The position numbers were made by a program, and so were the translations under genes. Under the pieces are notes generated by a model. It was not told where the DNA came from. It was given only the letters and a program-made list of their open reading frames with translations, and ran no database searches. From Piliocolobus tephrosceles (Eukaryota > Chordata > Mammalia > Primates > Cercopithecidae), in assembly GCF_002776525.5 (NCBI RefSeq), contig NC_045437.1, forward strand, positions 133,148,590 to 133,212,589: a stretch of DNA of 64,000 bases, written 5' to 3'. This document shows, one piece after another, positions 1 to 12,142 of the stretch; position 1 is the first letter of the stretch; the number at the start of each line of letters is the position of its first letter.

Positions 1-245
1 CAGCACGCCTGGCCAAGTCTTTTTGTATTTTGGTGTTGGTTCCTTTCTGTTCAGGAAAATCATGATTCAGGCTAAAAACTAGTGGCAAATTGTAACAGAG
101 CTTGAACTGCTTGCCTGAAAAGGGACTCTCTTCAATTAAGTAGAAGTGGCTATGGAAGCTTTGTACTGTAGAGTCTGTGCAAAACAAGTTGACTTGGCTC
201 TTTGAGCTAACATTAGTGGTTTCCCCGTGGTACATAATGTGTGTG

Positions 246-533
246 GTTTTTTTTTGAGACGGAGTCTCACTCTGTTGCCAGCTGGAGTGCAGTGGCACAA
301 TCTCTGCTCACTGCAACCTCCGCCTCCCAGGTTCAAGCGATTCTCTTGCCTCAGCCTCCTGAGTAGCTGGGACTACAAGCATGTGCCACCACGCCCAGCT
401 AATTTTTGTATTTTTAGTAGAGATGAGGCTTCGCCACGTTGGCCAGGATGGTCTTGACCTCTTGACCTTGTGATCGGCTCACCATGGCCTCCCAAAGTAC
501 TGGGATTACAGGTGTGAGCCACTGTGCCCGGCC
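246..533 (-). mobile_element. Alu SINE
   Basis: Poly-T head then GAGACGGAGTCTCACTCTGT, ending GAGCCACTGTGCCCGGCC. Minus orientation, in the ADAM19 intron left of the transmembrane exon. Confidence 0.95.
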
Positions 534-690
534 CATAATGTGTGTTTTTAATTATAATTTGTAAGTTAAAGTAAGTAATACAAATTAAATGCAAATCAAA
601 TGCCTAAAGAAGAAGCAGGAATACCTATTTTGAAATCTGCTGTAGCCCAGACAGCTTCTAAATCTCCCACTTGGGTTCTGTTTCTGGAAG

Positions 691-835
691 GTGTGGGTCC
701 CGTGGTAGCTGGAGTGTTGGTGGCCATCTTCGTGCTGGCGGTCCTCATGCTGATGTACTACTGCTGCCGACAGAACAACAAACTAGGCCAACTCAAGCCC
801 TCAGCTCTCCCTTCCAAGCTGAGGCAACAGTTCTG
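691..835 (+). CDS. ADAM19: ADAM19 exon: transmembrane helix and start of tail
   Basis: Acceptor AG at 689-690, donor GTATGA from 836. It encodes about 20 hydrophobic residues followed by YYCCRQNNKL and a basic stretch ending KLRQQF. The last two bases (TG) join the first base of the next exon to make a TGT (Cys) junction codon, where I recall Ser in human ADAM19. The acceptor polypyrimidine tract is interrupted by purines but usable. Confidence 0.93.
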
Positions 836-3800
836 GTATGACAGGGTTCCGTGGAGGACTCAGGGTCAATTTATGGGTCACAAAGGTCTCCATAAATGGT
901 ACTTAGCAAAAGTGTTGGTGACAGTGGGTCTAATTCAGGGAAGACAAATGCAAGGAACATGCTACCCTCTCCCCTGCTGTGACTGTGACAGGCATTACTA
1001 GCTGATCTTATTGTAAATACTCTACTGATTCTGGTCATCACTCCCGACTTCTTCTCAGCAGAATATCCCCAAGCAAATCAAGCTGAAATATAAAATAAAA
1101 TCTGTTTGCCATCCTTTATCTACTTGATTTGTTCCCCATGTTATTTTATTTATTTATTTTTGAGATGAAGTTTCGCTCTTGTTTCCCAGGCTGGAGTGCA
1201 GTGGCGCAATCTTGGCTCACTGCAACCTCCGTCTCCTGGGTTCAAGCGATTCTCCTGCCTCAGCCTCTTGCGTAGCTGGGACTACAGGTGCGTGCCACCA
1301 TACCCAGCTAATTTTTTGTATTTTTAGTAGAGATGGGGTTTCACCATGTTGGCCAGGCTGGTCTCAAACTCCTGACCTCAGGTGATCTGCCCGCTTCAGC
1401 CTCCCGAAGTGCTGGGATTACAGGCATGAGCCACCATGCCTGGCCCCCTCTTTGTCTTTTTAACCACTGTTGCTTTAAAGTTTGTTTCATCTGATGTAAG
1501 AATAGCTACTCCTGCTTGCTTTTGGTGTCCATTTAAAAAGTGATTTATTATTTTGGATATGGAAGATGTACAGTCTCTGAATCACCTATTAAATAATGCT
1601 TGTTCTGGAGGGGATTTTAAGTCCCAGGTCTTTCTGGGTCTGTGCCTGATTGGGATTGGTTGATGGCTCATGACACCCTTGTGTCTCCTCAGAGGGGAAG
1701 GTTCTTAAAAGGGTGAAGAGAAGGTGTTGCGAGAGCTCTGCTTTGTATAAGGCCAACTCTGTTTCCCTGAGAGTTCTCCATTGGCCACACGTTTCCCTAC
1801 TTAGGAAGATGTGGTTTGAGAAGACCAATCCCACTGCCTCCAGAGCAGACTTGGGGAAGATTTAGCTGCTTGCTGGCCCTGCTTGCGTCAAAGGGAACTC
1901 AGCCACTGTCCCCTGCTGAACATCTGCCCCTTTCTTCTCCTCCCCCATTTCTTGTTTCTAGTTGTCCCTTCAGGGTGTCTCAGAACAGCGGGACTGGTCA
2001 TGCCAACCCAACTTTCAAGCTGCAGACGCCCCAGGGCAAGCGAAAGGTAAGAGCTTTGCACCACTGAACTTGGCTACTTTATCCCTCACGGTCATGCTGT
2101 ATTTTTCTACGAGCCTCTGTGGGCCCATGGATTGGTAATAAAAGCCCTTTTATTGGCTGGAGAGACATGTTATTTGGTTCTGACTTCCCCTAATGACTTT
2201 AAAGGTTGCATCTGACCCCTGGGAACCTCGGGCGGTTGATAGATTGGTGTGTCTGTTCTCCCTTTGGGCTCTGGTTTATCTCAAAGAGACACACAAGGGC
2301 AGCCCGAGTGATTTCTAGTCTCAGGTGTTCCTTAACTTGTGCATACAGGTAATCAACACTCCTGAAATCCTGCGGAAGCCCTCCCAGCCTCCTCCCCGGC
2401 CCCCTCCAGATTATCTGCGTGGTGGGTCCCCACCTGCACCACTGCCAGCACACCTGAGCAGGGCTGCCAGGAACTCCCCAGGGCCCGGGTCTCAAATAGA
2501 GAGGACGGAGTCATCCAGGAGGCCTCCTCCAAGCCGGCCAATTCCCCCCGCACCAAATTGCATCCTTTCCCAGGTAAGTGGATTGTCAGCAGCCTTGGGC
2601 TGGGAACATTGCTTTTAAGACCACTTTCACTGGGTAATGGCAAAAGTGGGGAAGGTGAAACTTGTGGGGTCATGAGCTGACTGCCTTTTCTGCAATTCGG
2701 TCAATATGGGGCACACAGCGGATTAGAGCAATTAACATGGGGAAACAGACTCTCCAGGCAGCTCCTAAACCACCTGGCATTTTCTCCCGGGTTGGCCTAT
2801 TTTATGATAAGCCACTACCCACCTTCCACCCCAAATGAACGTCTGTCAGTTCCCCATGCTCGTCTGCCTGCTAGGACTTTGCCAGTGCTGCTTGTTCTGC
2901 CTGATACACTCCTGCCTTGGCGGGGCCAGCTCCTGCTCGTCCTCAGTTCTGCTCCTAGATGCCGCTTCTCCCGGGAAGCCTACTCTGATTCCTCAAGTCT
3001 GAGGCTGATGGGACTGTACTTTTCTCACCAGAGTACACTTCCCACCAAATTGTACCTGTTGGTACCTTCTACTGATTGGAAAGTCTTGCTGAGGGATGTA
3101 CCCTGATGCCTTGCCCATCCCAAGGGGCAGGTGCCTCTGGGAGGTGAGAGTGGGGTCCAGACTCTCTGCCCCCAGGCCTGGTGCTCATGGAAGCAGAGCC
3201 CGCCCAGCAGCCTGTTCCACTGCATGTGTGTGCTCTGATGGCTCCGACCACACCTTCTGCAGGAGATCCCCCAGTGCAGGCACAGGTGTTTCCTGGGTGG
3301 CAGCCGGGCGGGTTGCCTTCCGGAACTGGCCTGTGTGTTTTGGGGGTGACCTCTCAACTGAGACTGCTTTCCTTGGGTGTGGTCCAGAGGGTTCCATGGA
3401 ACCCAAGCTGTCTCTGACCCTAAGGACTCTGGGGTTGGCTGCAGGCTTTGGAGGGTCCTTAGGATGTATGGCAGTGGTACAGTTTGGGAGAGCTGAGGGC
3501 ATCCATTCTGTTCCTCTGCTGTGAAACCGCTGCTCTCCCCTTCCTTTTGTGTGGGGCTGCGGTAGAATGGAGAAATCCCCGTGCAGAAAGAGAGAGGAAA
3601 GATTGACAAGGAGAGAGAGGGAAGGAGGAAACGAAAACAAGAGAGGGGAGGAGTGGAGAGAGAGAGGTGGAGAGTGTACTCATGTGCTGGGGGTGCTCTA
3701 ACAGATTACTGCACACTGGGTGACTTCAAAACAGACACCTCTTTTCTCACAGTTCTGGAGGCTAGGAGTCCAAGGTCAAGGTGCTGGCAGGGTTGGCTTC

Positions 3801-6800
3801 TGAAGCCTCTCTCAGTGGCTTGCAGGTGGCTGCCCTCTTGCTGAGTTCTCACGTGGCCTTTCCTATGCACTCCTGCCTCCCTGGTGTCTCTGTGTGGCGA
3901 ACTCTCCTCTTCTTATGAGAACACCAGATTGGATGAGGTGGCCTCATTCTACCCTAATCACCTTTTTAAAGACCTTATCTCTAAATACGGCCACATTCTG
4001 AGGTACTCAGGGTTAGGGGTTCAGCATATGATTTTTTTTTTAAGTGATGAATGCACAGTTCAGTCCCTAACAGAGAGATGAAAGAAAGGGAGAAAGCAGG
4101 CGTGTAGAGACTTGGGGTTACAGGAGAGCAGGGGTGCCGGCGGAGGGAGTAGGGAGTGGGTCGGACTAGCAATCCACTCAGATTATTGTTCCAAAAAACC
4201 TACACTAGAGGCGTGTTCAGAGAACACAGGGCCAGCCTCACCCCTGTCACCCCAAGGTGCTAAGCCCTAGGTCAAGAGGGGTCAGGGACAGTGGGGACCC
4301 AGCTGTGTGTTAAGTGGTGGAGGCTGCGTGTACCCTGCGCCTGCGTTTCTGGGGCTGCTGGCAGGAGTCCCGGGTGCAGGAAGCTGCCCAGCCAGTGGCA
4401 GGTGCCCCAAAACACAGCTAGCTCCCAAGCACAGCTTCTCCTGGGCCCCAGGGCCCAGTTGGGGGTCTCTCTACAAGAAAACAGTGGGAGGCAGCTGCTG
4501 CGAGTGGGGGCTGCTGTGATGACATTGGGCTGCCACCTGCCTTCTCACAGCCATTCCAAGAAGGGAGTTGCCGCAGCCCTCATTTCTCTTGGAGGTTACC
4601 AGGCCTCACAGGGTTGAAGGGACTCGCGTGACATTGCACATTTGTGAGTGGAGGAGCTAGGACTTGAACCCAGGTCTCACCCAGCTGAGCGAGACAGCCT
4701 CCTGCCCTGGGGCCGCTCACAGTCTCCAGTCGGCCATCAAAGATTCCCCACCTCCTAGCTGGGGGACATGGAATCCCTGGAGAAGTGATGGATAAAACCT
4801 CATCGCTTCTTCAGTTCTGCTATTCTAAACTGGCTTATGCACCTGCACTCTGGGCCAGGGGATGACGAGGAAGGCAGATGGCAGCTTTGCCTCCAGGAGC
4901 TCGCATTCTGCTGGGGCAGCGACTCCAGGATACGTGTCACTGTAACAGCGATACTTGCTGGGAAAGAGAGGCTCAGGGTGTTCAGAAGAGTAACAAGGGG
5001 ATTTGACCTAGTCTGGGAAATCCAGGAAGGTTTCCCTGAGGAGGTGACATTTGAGCTGAGACATGAAGGAGGAACAGGACTTAACCAGGCTGTGAGGACA
5101 AGTGACGAAGGAGCTTTCCTGGTCCCAGGACCCACTAGTAGGGAGGCTCTGTCATGGGAGAGGGCCCTGCGGGTTGAAGGAACTTGAAGTTTTGTGTTCT
5201 TGGAGCCCAAGGAGCTATGAGATGAGGCTGGAAAGCCAGGAGGAGCCCAACTATGCCCAGGCCACATAGCCTTGGTCAGGACTTTGGTCTGTATTCCATA
5301 GAAAGAGGACAGTGGTGACATGATGCAATTCTCTATTGACAAGGATTGATCGCTGTTTGGGATATCTTTAGGCGGGAGGGAGGTGTAGTTCCTGCAAGGG
5401 GCCCATAGATGCTTCTGAAGCTGTTAATCTACTGTTTGACCTGCATGAGGATTACTTGGTGTATTCACATTGTGATAATTCATCTAGTTGTATAAATATG
5501 ATTTGTTCACCTTTTTCTGTGTATATTATATTTGAATTTTTTAAAATAGTTTTAAAAAATGAAAGTCACTCTAGAAGCAAATGGGTGTCCTAGTTAGAAG
5601 ATTGAAAGGTTGTCCTGAAGAAAGATGGTAAAAGCTTGGAGCAGGGAGTAGGCAGGGCTGATGGAGTGAAGCTGATAAGAAATGTGCAGAAGAGAAAATA
5701 GACAGGACTTGAGGATCCATTGCAAATAGGGCTTGGCAGGGGATGATGCCCCGTGTCAGGCTTGTGCAATCTGATTGAGTGAGATGCTGTCCCTTGTGGT
5801 GGAAGGGAGCGTGGGCCAGAGTAGCTGAGGGACTGTTACTGCTTTAGAAAAAGGAAAACAGTGCTGGGCGAGGGCCCTGGTAGGGCTGAGTCGGATCATC
5901 ACAGATGTGGCCTGTGGCCGGCTGCTGCGCTGGGAGGCCCAGTGCTGATATGCTGATGAGGCTCCTGCCCAAACACCAGCCCCTCAGTGGCTCATTGGCA
6001 CAGCTCCTTGGGAGCACAGCCTTTACCAGTTGCAACCTGACATCTGCACCCAGCTGTCACCTGCCCCAGAAGGTCTCTGTCCTGGCTTCCAGCAACCACT
6101 GCAACTTGGCAGCTATTCTGGACTGGGGAAAGTGGTGGTGAAGGGGGCAGGTTGCATTGTCCTTCTAGGTGGAGCTGAAGAACATGGCTTTTTGGCCATA
6201 AGAATTTGCTTTACTTTCTGACGCCGCGAAGCTTCTTGGAGAAAATCTCGGCTCTTTGTGTTATTCCTGCCTTCTCTACATGCTTGCCTTTTGTCCACTT
6301 TCATATGTGGTAGTGACCCTCTCGAGAAGGGAAGGAAGTCAAGGAGAGCAGGCACTGGAACACCCATCTATGCTGTTGGCTTCCCCTTAAACCCCAACAG
6401 CTTGGGGGCTTGCGGGTGGCACCATCATTCTTTCCCCCTAAAAAAAATGGATCAGTTAATACATATTGAGCACCTACCATATGCTAGGCACTGTTCTGAA
6501 AGCCGAAGATGTATCAGCGAACCAAACAGATGGAGACCCCACCCTGCTTCAACTCTAGAGGGGGACGGAGAGACAGAAAGTAAAACTCAACTTGATAAGT
6601 AAATAAATTACTTATGTTGGAAGGCGGGAAGTGATATGAAAAGAAAAGAAGAGATATGTTAGGATACAAAGGTCAGGGAATGTCAGGGTGGGGCTGTTGT
6701 AATTTTAAATAAGGTAGTCAGGGCAAAGCCTTGTGGAGATGGTGAGAACATGGAGGTAATAGTAACACAGCAAGGACAGAATCCATGAAATGTGCCACAC

Positions 6801-9753
6801 ACATAGACAACCAACATGAACAAAATGTAGCTGCTGCTTTGTTTAAATTTTGTTTTAATCTAAACAGGCAATACACATACATGCTCTCGTTAAAAAACAA
6901 ATGGAATGTTCAAGGGCTGGGCATGATGGCTCATGCCTGTAATCCCAGCACTTTGGGAGGCCGAGGCAGGCAGATCACCTGAGGTCAGAGTTCGAGACCA
7001 GCCTGACCAACATGGCGAAACCCCATCTCTACTAAAAACACAAAAATTAGCCGGGCATGGTAGTGGGCCCCTGTAATCCTAACTACTCAGGAGGCTGAAG
7101 TGAGAGAATCGTTTGAATTTGGGAGGCAGAGGTTGCAGTAAGCCGAGATTGTGCCATTGTACTCCAGCCTGGGGGACAGAGCAAGACTCCATCTCAAAAA
7201 AAAATAAAAGAAATGTTCACCTGGACCACACCCCTCACCTTTTGCACCCCATCCCAGCATAATCTCTTTTCAATTTGGTCTGTATCCTTCCTTTTTTTCT
7301 GTTTATAGGCATTTCTAGTAGGTGGTGAGCATGGTGACTTATTTTATGTCAACTATCCTCTCCAGCTTGTTTATTCCACCTAACAACTCTTGAACATCTC
7401 CCTACGCCAGCCCCATCAACCTACTTCATTCTTTTTAAGTGCTATATCATCTGTCACTTTATAATTTTAGTTATTTTTCTGCTGATGAAATTTTGCTTAT
7501 TTATAGTTTCTTTGCTGTTACAAATAGTGCTGCAAGGAACAGATTTGTTACATAGGTATACACATGCCATGGTGGTTTACTGCACCCATCAATCCGTCAT
7601 CTACATTAGGTATTTCTCCTGATGCGATCACTCCCCTAGCCCCTCACCATCTAACAGGCCCCGGTGTGTAATGTTCTCCTCCCTGTGTCCATGTGTTCTC
7701 ATTTCATCTTCAACTCCCACTTATGAGTAAGAACATGCGGTGTTTGGTTTTCTGTTCTTGTGTTATTTTGCTGAGAATGATGGTTTCCAGCATCATCCAT
7801 GTCCCTGTAAAGGACAGATATCCTTTTTTATGGCTGCATAGTATTCCGTGGTGTATACGTGCTACATTTTCTTTATCCAGTTTATCACTGATGGGCATTT
7901 GGGTTGGTTCCAAGTCTTTGCTATTGTGAATAATGCCACAATAAACATACGTGTGCATGTGTCTTTATAGCAGAATGATTTATAATCCTTTGGGTATATA
8001 CCCAGTAATGGGATTGCTGAGTCAAATGGTATTTCTAGTTCTAGATCCCCCCTATTTAATAATGATGCTGGGAAAACTGGCTAGCCATATGCAGAAAGCT
8101 GAAACTGGATCCCTTCCTTACATCTTATACAAAAATTAATTCAAGATGGATTAAAGACTTAAATGTAATACCTAAAACCATAAAAACCCTAGAAGAAAAC
8201 CTAGGCAATACCATTGAGGACACAGGCATGGGCAAAGACTTCATGACTAAAACACCAAAAGCAATGGGAACAAAAGCCAAAATAGACAAATGGGATCTGA
8301 TTGAACTAAAGAGCTTCTGCACAGCAAAAGAAACTATCATCAGAATGAACAGACAACCTAGAGAATGGGAGAAAATTTTTGCCATCTATTCATCTGACAA
8401 AGGGCTAATATCCCCAATCTACAAAGAACTTAAACAGATTTACAAGAAACAAACAACCCTATCAAAAAGTGGGTGAAGGATATGAACAGACACTTCTCAA
8501 AAGAAGACATTTATGCAGCCAACAAACAGATGAAAAAAAGCTCATCATCACTGGTTATTTGTCCTCTCAATAGATACTGCCAGCTTGCTCTCCTGACTTC
8601 CTCTTGAGAATATAAACACATTATACATACAGTTTCTTTCTAAATGGGACCATACAGTATATAACTTTTTCCTATCTGATTTTGACCCATAAGATACCAG
8701 GGATATTTTCTTTCAAACAGGCCTCTGGCCTTCAAGTGAGGCTTATTGCTTTCTCTCCAGGACTTCTCCAGGCCTCGGCCGCCCCAGAAGGCACTCCCGG
8801 CGAACCCAGTGCCGGGCCGCAGGAGCCTCCCCAGGCCAGGGGGTGCATCCCCACTGCGGACTCCTGGTGCTGGCCCTCAGCACTCCCGGCCTTTGGCAGC
8901 ACCTGCCCCAAAGGTGAGTCCATGGGAAGCCCCCAAGGTGAAAGCTGGTACCAGAGGGCTCCAGGGGGGCAGGTGTAGAGTTGAGAAAACGAAGCAATTC
9001 ATGCTTCTTGTGGTCTGGACTGAACTTCCAGAACAAAAGCCAAGGACAAAACATTCATGTTTCTTGGTGCCTGCTTGACTGTGGAGTTTCGGCTTCATGT
9101 GAAAGTTGATGCTAGGAATCCCAAGCTGTGGTGGCTTCAGTCCTGCTCCCGCACCTGACCTGCAGAGGGACCCTGAGCAAGTCCCTCTTGAGTCTGTTTC
9201 CTCATTTGTACAGAGGCAATGATGGGCAGTAGTACCAGCCCCATCAGGTTGCTGTGAAGAGCAAGGCAGTGCATTAGCAGAAGCCACCTGGCCTGCGGGA
9301 GGCTGCGCACACTTGGCCCCTCCTCGTACCTCTTCTCTGTGGCTGACAGTCTCAGTTTGCCAGTCTTGGGAGTTGGGTCAGAAAGGGATGAGGTGAAGAA
9401 GCTGGCTGACCACCCTGTATTCCCATGAGGCACTAGGAAAACTACGGACTGTGCTGCTGCCTTAGCAGGGAAGGGAAGAGGGAGGGGTGACTGGTCAGTT
9501 TGAGACAGCGGCACCCGCCACACCCCTCCCTGCAGGACTGATGGTCTGGGTGAGCGGACACATGGATGCACTTCACCAGAAGCCTTTGTTCTCAGTGGGT
9601 GGTCCACCCCTTCTTGTAAATCAGGAGGATGACACCCCCTTGATCCCATTGATTAGCATCAAGCTCATGTCTCTCTCCCTCCCTTCTTTTTCTTCCCAGT
9701 TTCCAGAATACAGATCACAGAGGGCTGGAGGGATGATTAGCTCGAAAATCTAG
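691..9753 (+). CDS. ADAM19: ADAM19 (meltrin beta), last five coding exons, 3' part of gene
   Basis: Spliced coding sequence 691-835, 1962-2046, 2349-2573, 8761-8913 and 9700-9753. Each intron begins GT and ends AG, and reading phase is kept through every junction. ADAM19 is a type I membrane disintegrin-metalloprotease that sheds growth factors such as neuregulins. The protease, disintegrin and EGF parts are encoded left of the window. What is present is the transmembrane helix (GPVVAGVLVAIFVLAVLMLM, residues from 696 on), a CC membrane-proximal motif, and a long cytoplasmic tail rich in prolines with several SH3-type motifs (QPPPRPPPDYL, RRPPPSRPIPP, RPRPPQK), ending GGMISSKI and TAG at 9751-9753. 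I recognise the tail as ADAM19 from the family sequence; human ADAM19 binds SH3 adaptors through it. The gene converges on NIPAL4 on the opposite strand. No frame break is seen. Confidence 0.97.
1146..1444 (-). mobile_element. Alu SINE
   Basis: Full-length minus-strand Alu with a TTTA-rich head; ends GAGCCACCATGCCTGGCC. Confidence 0.95.
1962..2046 (+). CDS. ADAM19: ADAM19 exon: tail segment SCPFRVSQNS-type to GKRK
   Basis: Acceptor CTAG at 1958-1961 after a strong pyrimidine tract, donor GTAAGA from 2047. 85 bases; with two carried-in bases it closes exactly on codon Lys. Encodes CPFRVSQNSGTGHANPTF and onward to GKRK. Confidence 0.95.
2349..2573 (+). CDS. ADAM19: ADAM19 exon: proline-rich SH3-binding tail
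   Basis: Acceptor CAG at 2346-2348, donor GTAAGT from 2574; 75 whole codons beginning VINTPEIL. It carries PPPRPPPDYL and SSRRPPPSRPIPPAP, both PxxP-type SH3 ligands. This is the main adaptor-binding part of the tail. Confidence 0.96.
3580..3690. repeat. Purine-rich tract
   Basis: AGAGAGAGGAAAG-type low-complexity purine run of about 100 bases in the large ADAM19 intron. Confidence 0.7.
3688..4076 (-). mobile_element. MLT1-type MaLR LTR
   Basis: Minus-strand read contains the MLT1 hallmarks in order: AGGGACTGAACTGTGCATTC-like start, CTTTAAAAAGGTGATTAGGG, GGTGTTCTCATAAGAAG and the end CAGTAATCTGTTAGAGCACC. Solo diverged LTR. Confidence 0.75.
4835..5210 (+). repeat. Ancient mammalian interspersed repeat
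   Basis: Blocks such as CAGGAGCTCGCATTCTGCTG, GAAGGTTTCCCTGAGGAGGT and GACATTTGAGCTGAGACATG match a widespread old repeat type also seen at about 6440-6750 and 43040-43470. Family name not certain. Confidence 0.5.
6440..6750 (+). repeat. Ancient mammalian interspersed repeat
   Basis: TATTGAGCACCTACCATATG, CTAGGCACTGTTCTGAA and the later AATAAGGTAGTCAGGGCAAA segment resemble the same old family as 4835-5210. Strongly diverged. Confidence 0.45.
6914..7211 (+). mobile_element. Alu SINE
   Basis: GGCTGGGCATGATGGCTCAT start, CTCAAAAAAAAAT tail; plus orientation in the ADAM19 intron. Confidence 0.95.
7230..7540 (-). mobile_element. Older L1 fragment, left part
   Basis: TTATAGTTTCTTTGCTGTTA and CAAATAGTGCTGCAAGGAAC are typical of the 3' part of older L1s read antisense. 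It resumes at about 8555 (ATAGATACTGCCAGCTTGC), so the younger L1 at 7541-8554 sits inside it. Confidence 0.55.
7541..8048 (-). mobile_element. L1 LINE, 3' end segment (minus), of an inverted insertion
   Basis: Minus-strand read runs from GGATCTAGAACTAGAAATAC at the end of ORF2 through CCAATCCCATTACTGGG-type sequence into the 3'UTR, ending TAACAAATCTGT without a clear poly(A). Confidence 0.9.
8049..8554 (+). mobile_element. L1 LINE, ORF2 3' segment (plus), inverted 5' part
   Basis: TGCTGGGAAAACTGGCTAGC through GACAAAGGGCTAATATCC to CATCATCACTGG is L1 ORF2 in plus orientation. It encodes a short broken ORF2p C-terminal stretch (8228-8476). With 7541-8048 it forms a 5'-inverted L1. Confidence 0.9.
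8761..8913 (+). CDS. ADAM19: ADAM19 exon: DFSRPRPPQKAL tail segment
   Basis: Acceptor CTCTCCAG ending 8760, donor GTGAGT from 8914; 51 whole codons, again with a PxxP motif (RPRPPQ). Lies 6.2 kb after the previous exon, across an intron full of repeats. A few residues appear to differ from the human protein as I remember it (e.g. LRTPGAGPQHSRPL), in keeping with a non-human primate. Confidence 0.95.
9700..9753 (+). CDS. ADAM19: ADAM19 terminal coding exon
   Basis: Acceptor TTCTTCCCAG ending 9699. Encodes FPEYRSQRAGGMISSKI and TAG at 9751-9753, the known ADAM19 C terminus. Confidence 0.96.
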   Translation, partial: FPEYRSQRAGGMISSKI

Positions 9754-12142
9754 ACCTGTCCAAGGGGCTTCTCCCTTTCCTTGAGCTCTCTGGACACTGC
9801 AGAGGACGCATGGCCATGGAACCCTGAAGAAGCATGTCTGGCCGCCGCCTCTGATCTCCTCCCACCCTCCTCCAGGAATCTCCACATCTCCAAAAATCTC
9901 CTTGTTGACTCAGTGCCTCCTCGGCTTCCTTGGAAGCCCAGAGGGACTACGATCCAATGGCTTCTAGGTGTTGTTTTGTGCAATATACAGCCCCAGGTAG
10001 GGAAGGGAGAGTAGAGGAGGGTGAATGGCAGCTTCTCCTCCAGACTCCTAGCCCTGAGGTGCTGATGGAGATGCTCAAGGCTGGCAAGCCCCTCAGGCCA
10101 GCTCATCCATTCACTCCTGGGGTGTAGGGCACGCAAAAGAACTTCCCATTGCTTCTGCTCTCCTCAGAGGTCCCGGGCTGGACAGAGGCTGGTACTTACC
10201 CACCCCTTTTAGCTTTTAGGGATTAAGGAAGGGTCAAGCCAGCCACTGCTGTGGCTCTGTCCAGGGCTTGGTTGAGGGAATGGCTTCTGGCTGTATGGCT
10301 GCATGTGACAAGCCAAGTCCCCTCCCACCTCTCCCCAAACCCCTGCATCCCCTTATTCACACGGGTCACTCTGACTCAGACAGGTACTATTCATAGGCAG
10401 TGTAGACAGCAGGAGGAGCCCGGGCTTGGGCTTCCTCTGAGTCGTGATGCCAAAGGTTGCGACTCCTGACTCTGGATAATTTTTAGTTGCTTTTTGTTTT
10501 CTCTGCTGCACTTTTCTGGTGCCCCATGTTTTTCTCTCTTCCTTCCCCTCTCATTCCCCTTCTAAGTGTGGTGCTTTGGTGGGCAAACCCTCAGTAGTCC
10601 TGACCTTCTGGTGAACAGGTGCTTGTGACCTGCAAGTCAGAGTCCTCTGTCACAGTCGGCCACTGGATTTCCCACATTGGCTCTCAGGAGTGTGACCAGA
10701 GTAGACTTGGGGCATGGCCATTGTGGTCATATGTTTATTTTTCATTGTGTTTTGTGACCTCAGCAGGGTGGGGGTCTTCCTCCTTAACTCTCTGAGCTAA
10801 ATCTAGGTGAGGTCCCCACTTAGGAAGCCCAGCTATTTACAAAGTACACATGAGGGAGCCAGCCTGCCCTAGTGGCTGGTCATTGACTTCGGGCTGGACC
10901 GTTGCCTTCTGAGCAGAGAACAGACCCATTTCTGGGAGCTGCCTGAGATCACTGGAGGAGGCAGCCAGCAACAGCTGGGCTGGAACAGTCAGAGCTGGGA
11001 GCCGCTTCCTCAACTCAGCTTTTTGTCATTCACTGCCTTTTGTTCTCTCTCTGGTCACTGCCCTTACCTGACCCTCACAGAAAGAGAGCTCTGAGCAGGT
11101 GAGGGCCTCTGCGGTGGCTCCTGTCTTCCCTGCAGCAGGGAGGGAGGGCCATGTGGTGCTTTGCTAGATAGTACGGTTTTTGCAAAGCACCTGGAGATGT
11201 TTTCCGGGAGATTGACTCCCACCCCACAAAGGTGCTGGGTAGCTCTCTGGACAGGAGCTGGCTTGACTCTCACTCCTCTGAGGCTTTTCTGGGGCCTCCT
11301 CCTGTCCTGCCATGAGCAATTGTTTGCTCTTGAAAACCTCACTGCAAGGCTGAGGCTGAGCTTCTGGTTCACCACTCCAGGGCCTCCTTATAGTTCTCTG
11401 CATACAATAGGTGCTTCTTGGATGTTCTTGGGTTTGGAAATAAGTGGAAAGTACGGGCTATACCCCTGGGGGAAAAGCCTGGGTTGGGTTTAGAGAGATC
11501 TCAGGAAAATGAGTTTCTCTTCCCTCAGGGTGGCTGTGATACAGGTTCCCCACCTCCCTGCCATGGGCCATCCTTGCTCCGGAGATCCATTCGCCACCTT
11601 TCCTGTGGCCCGATTAAGTCAGGAGACAATCTTTTATTTAAATGTGCCACCCTCTGCCTCAAGGCTTTGGTTCCTGGAAAGTAAAGGTGAAAACATCCCC
11701 CTTAACCCCCTTGCAAAACAAACAAGCAACACCCTCAAAACCCAACCCCATGCCTCGCAGAGGTTCCTGTGGCTTCTCCAGCCTTTCTCCCTCACATCAG
11801 GAGGTAGATGGCTCTGAAGTGACAGCGCCACAGTCATAATGACTGCTTGAGCCGGCTGAACCTGCAGTCCACCCTCCCTGGAACCACACCAGAAAGAGGC
11901 CTGGGTTGTTGTTTTCTTGCTTTTTTGTTTTGTTTTGTTTTATTATTTTCATATCACCTCCATCCCATAAAGTTGTGCTGTGAACTGGAAGATGGTGGAA
12001 TGTTTTGGAATTTGATAGACTTTCGGCAGCCAGGTCTACTGATGCTTCTTCACTCCTGGCTCTGTTGAGGGAGGCTGCCCAGGAGGAAGACTGGCCATTG
12101 TGCATCCCCTTTTCTCTCCAGTACCCAGTACACTGTTTTGAG

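Larger units (their letters stand above)
836..2348 (+). other. ADAM19: ADAM19 introns between the tail exons
   Basis: Intron 836-1961 holds one minus-strand Alu (1146-1444) and unique sequence; intron 2047-2348 is short and unique. I see no further exon in either. Confidence 0.8.
2574..8760 (+). other. ADAM19: ADAM19 large intron of the tail region
   Basis: 6.2 kb intron between the proline-rich exon and the DFSRPRPP exon. Contents in order: unique sequence 2574-3570, a purine tract 3580-3690, an MLT1-type LTR 3688-4076, a MIR-like scrap near 4630-4720, an ancient repeat at about 4835-5210, unique sequence to 6430, another ancient-repeat scrap 6440-6750, an Alu 6914-7211, and an inverted L1 7541-8554 inside an older L1. 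No coding signal is seen. Confidence 0.8.

Noticed and set aside
3025..3640. Overlapping minus-strand ORFs of 150-194 codons in the ADAM19 intron
   Set aside because: No recognisable domain, no splice context, overlapping in several frames; chance ORFs.
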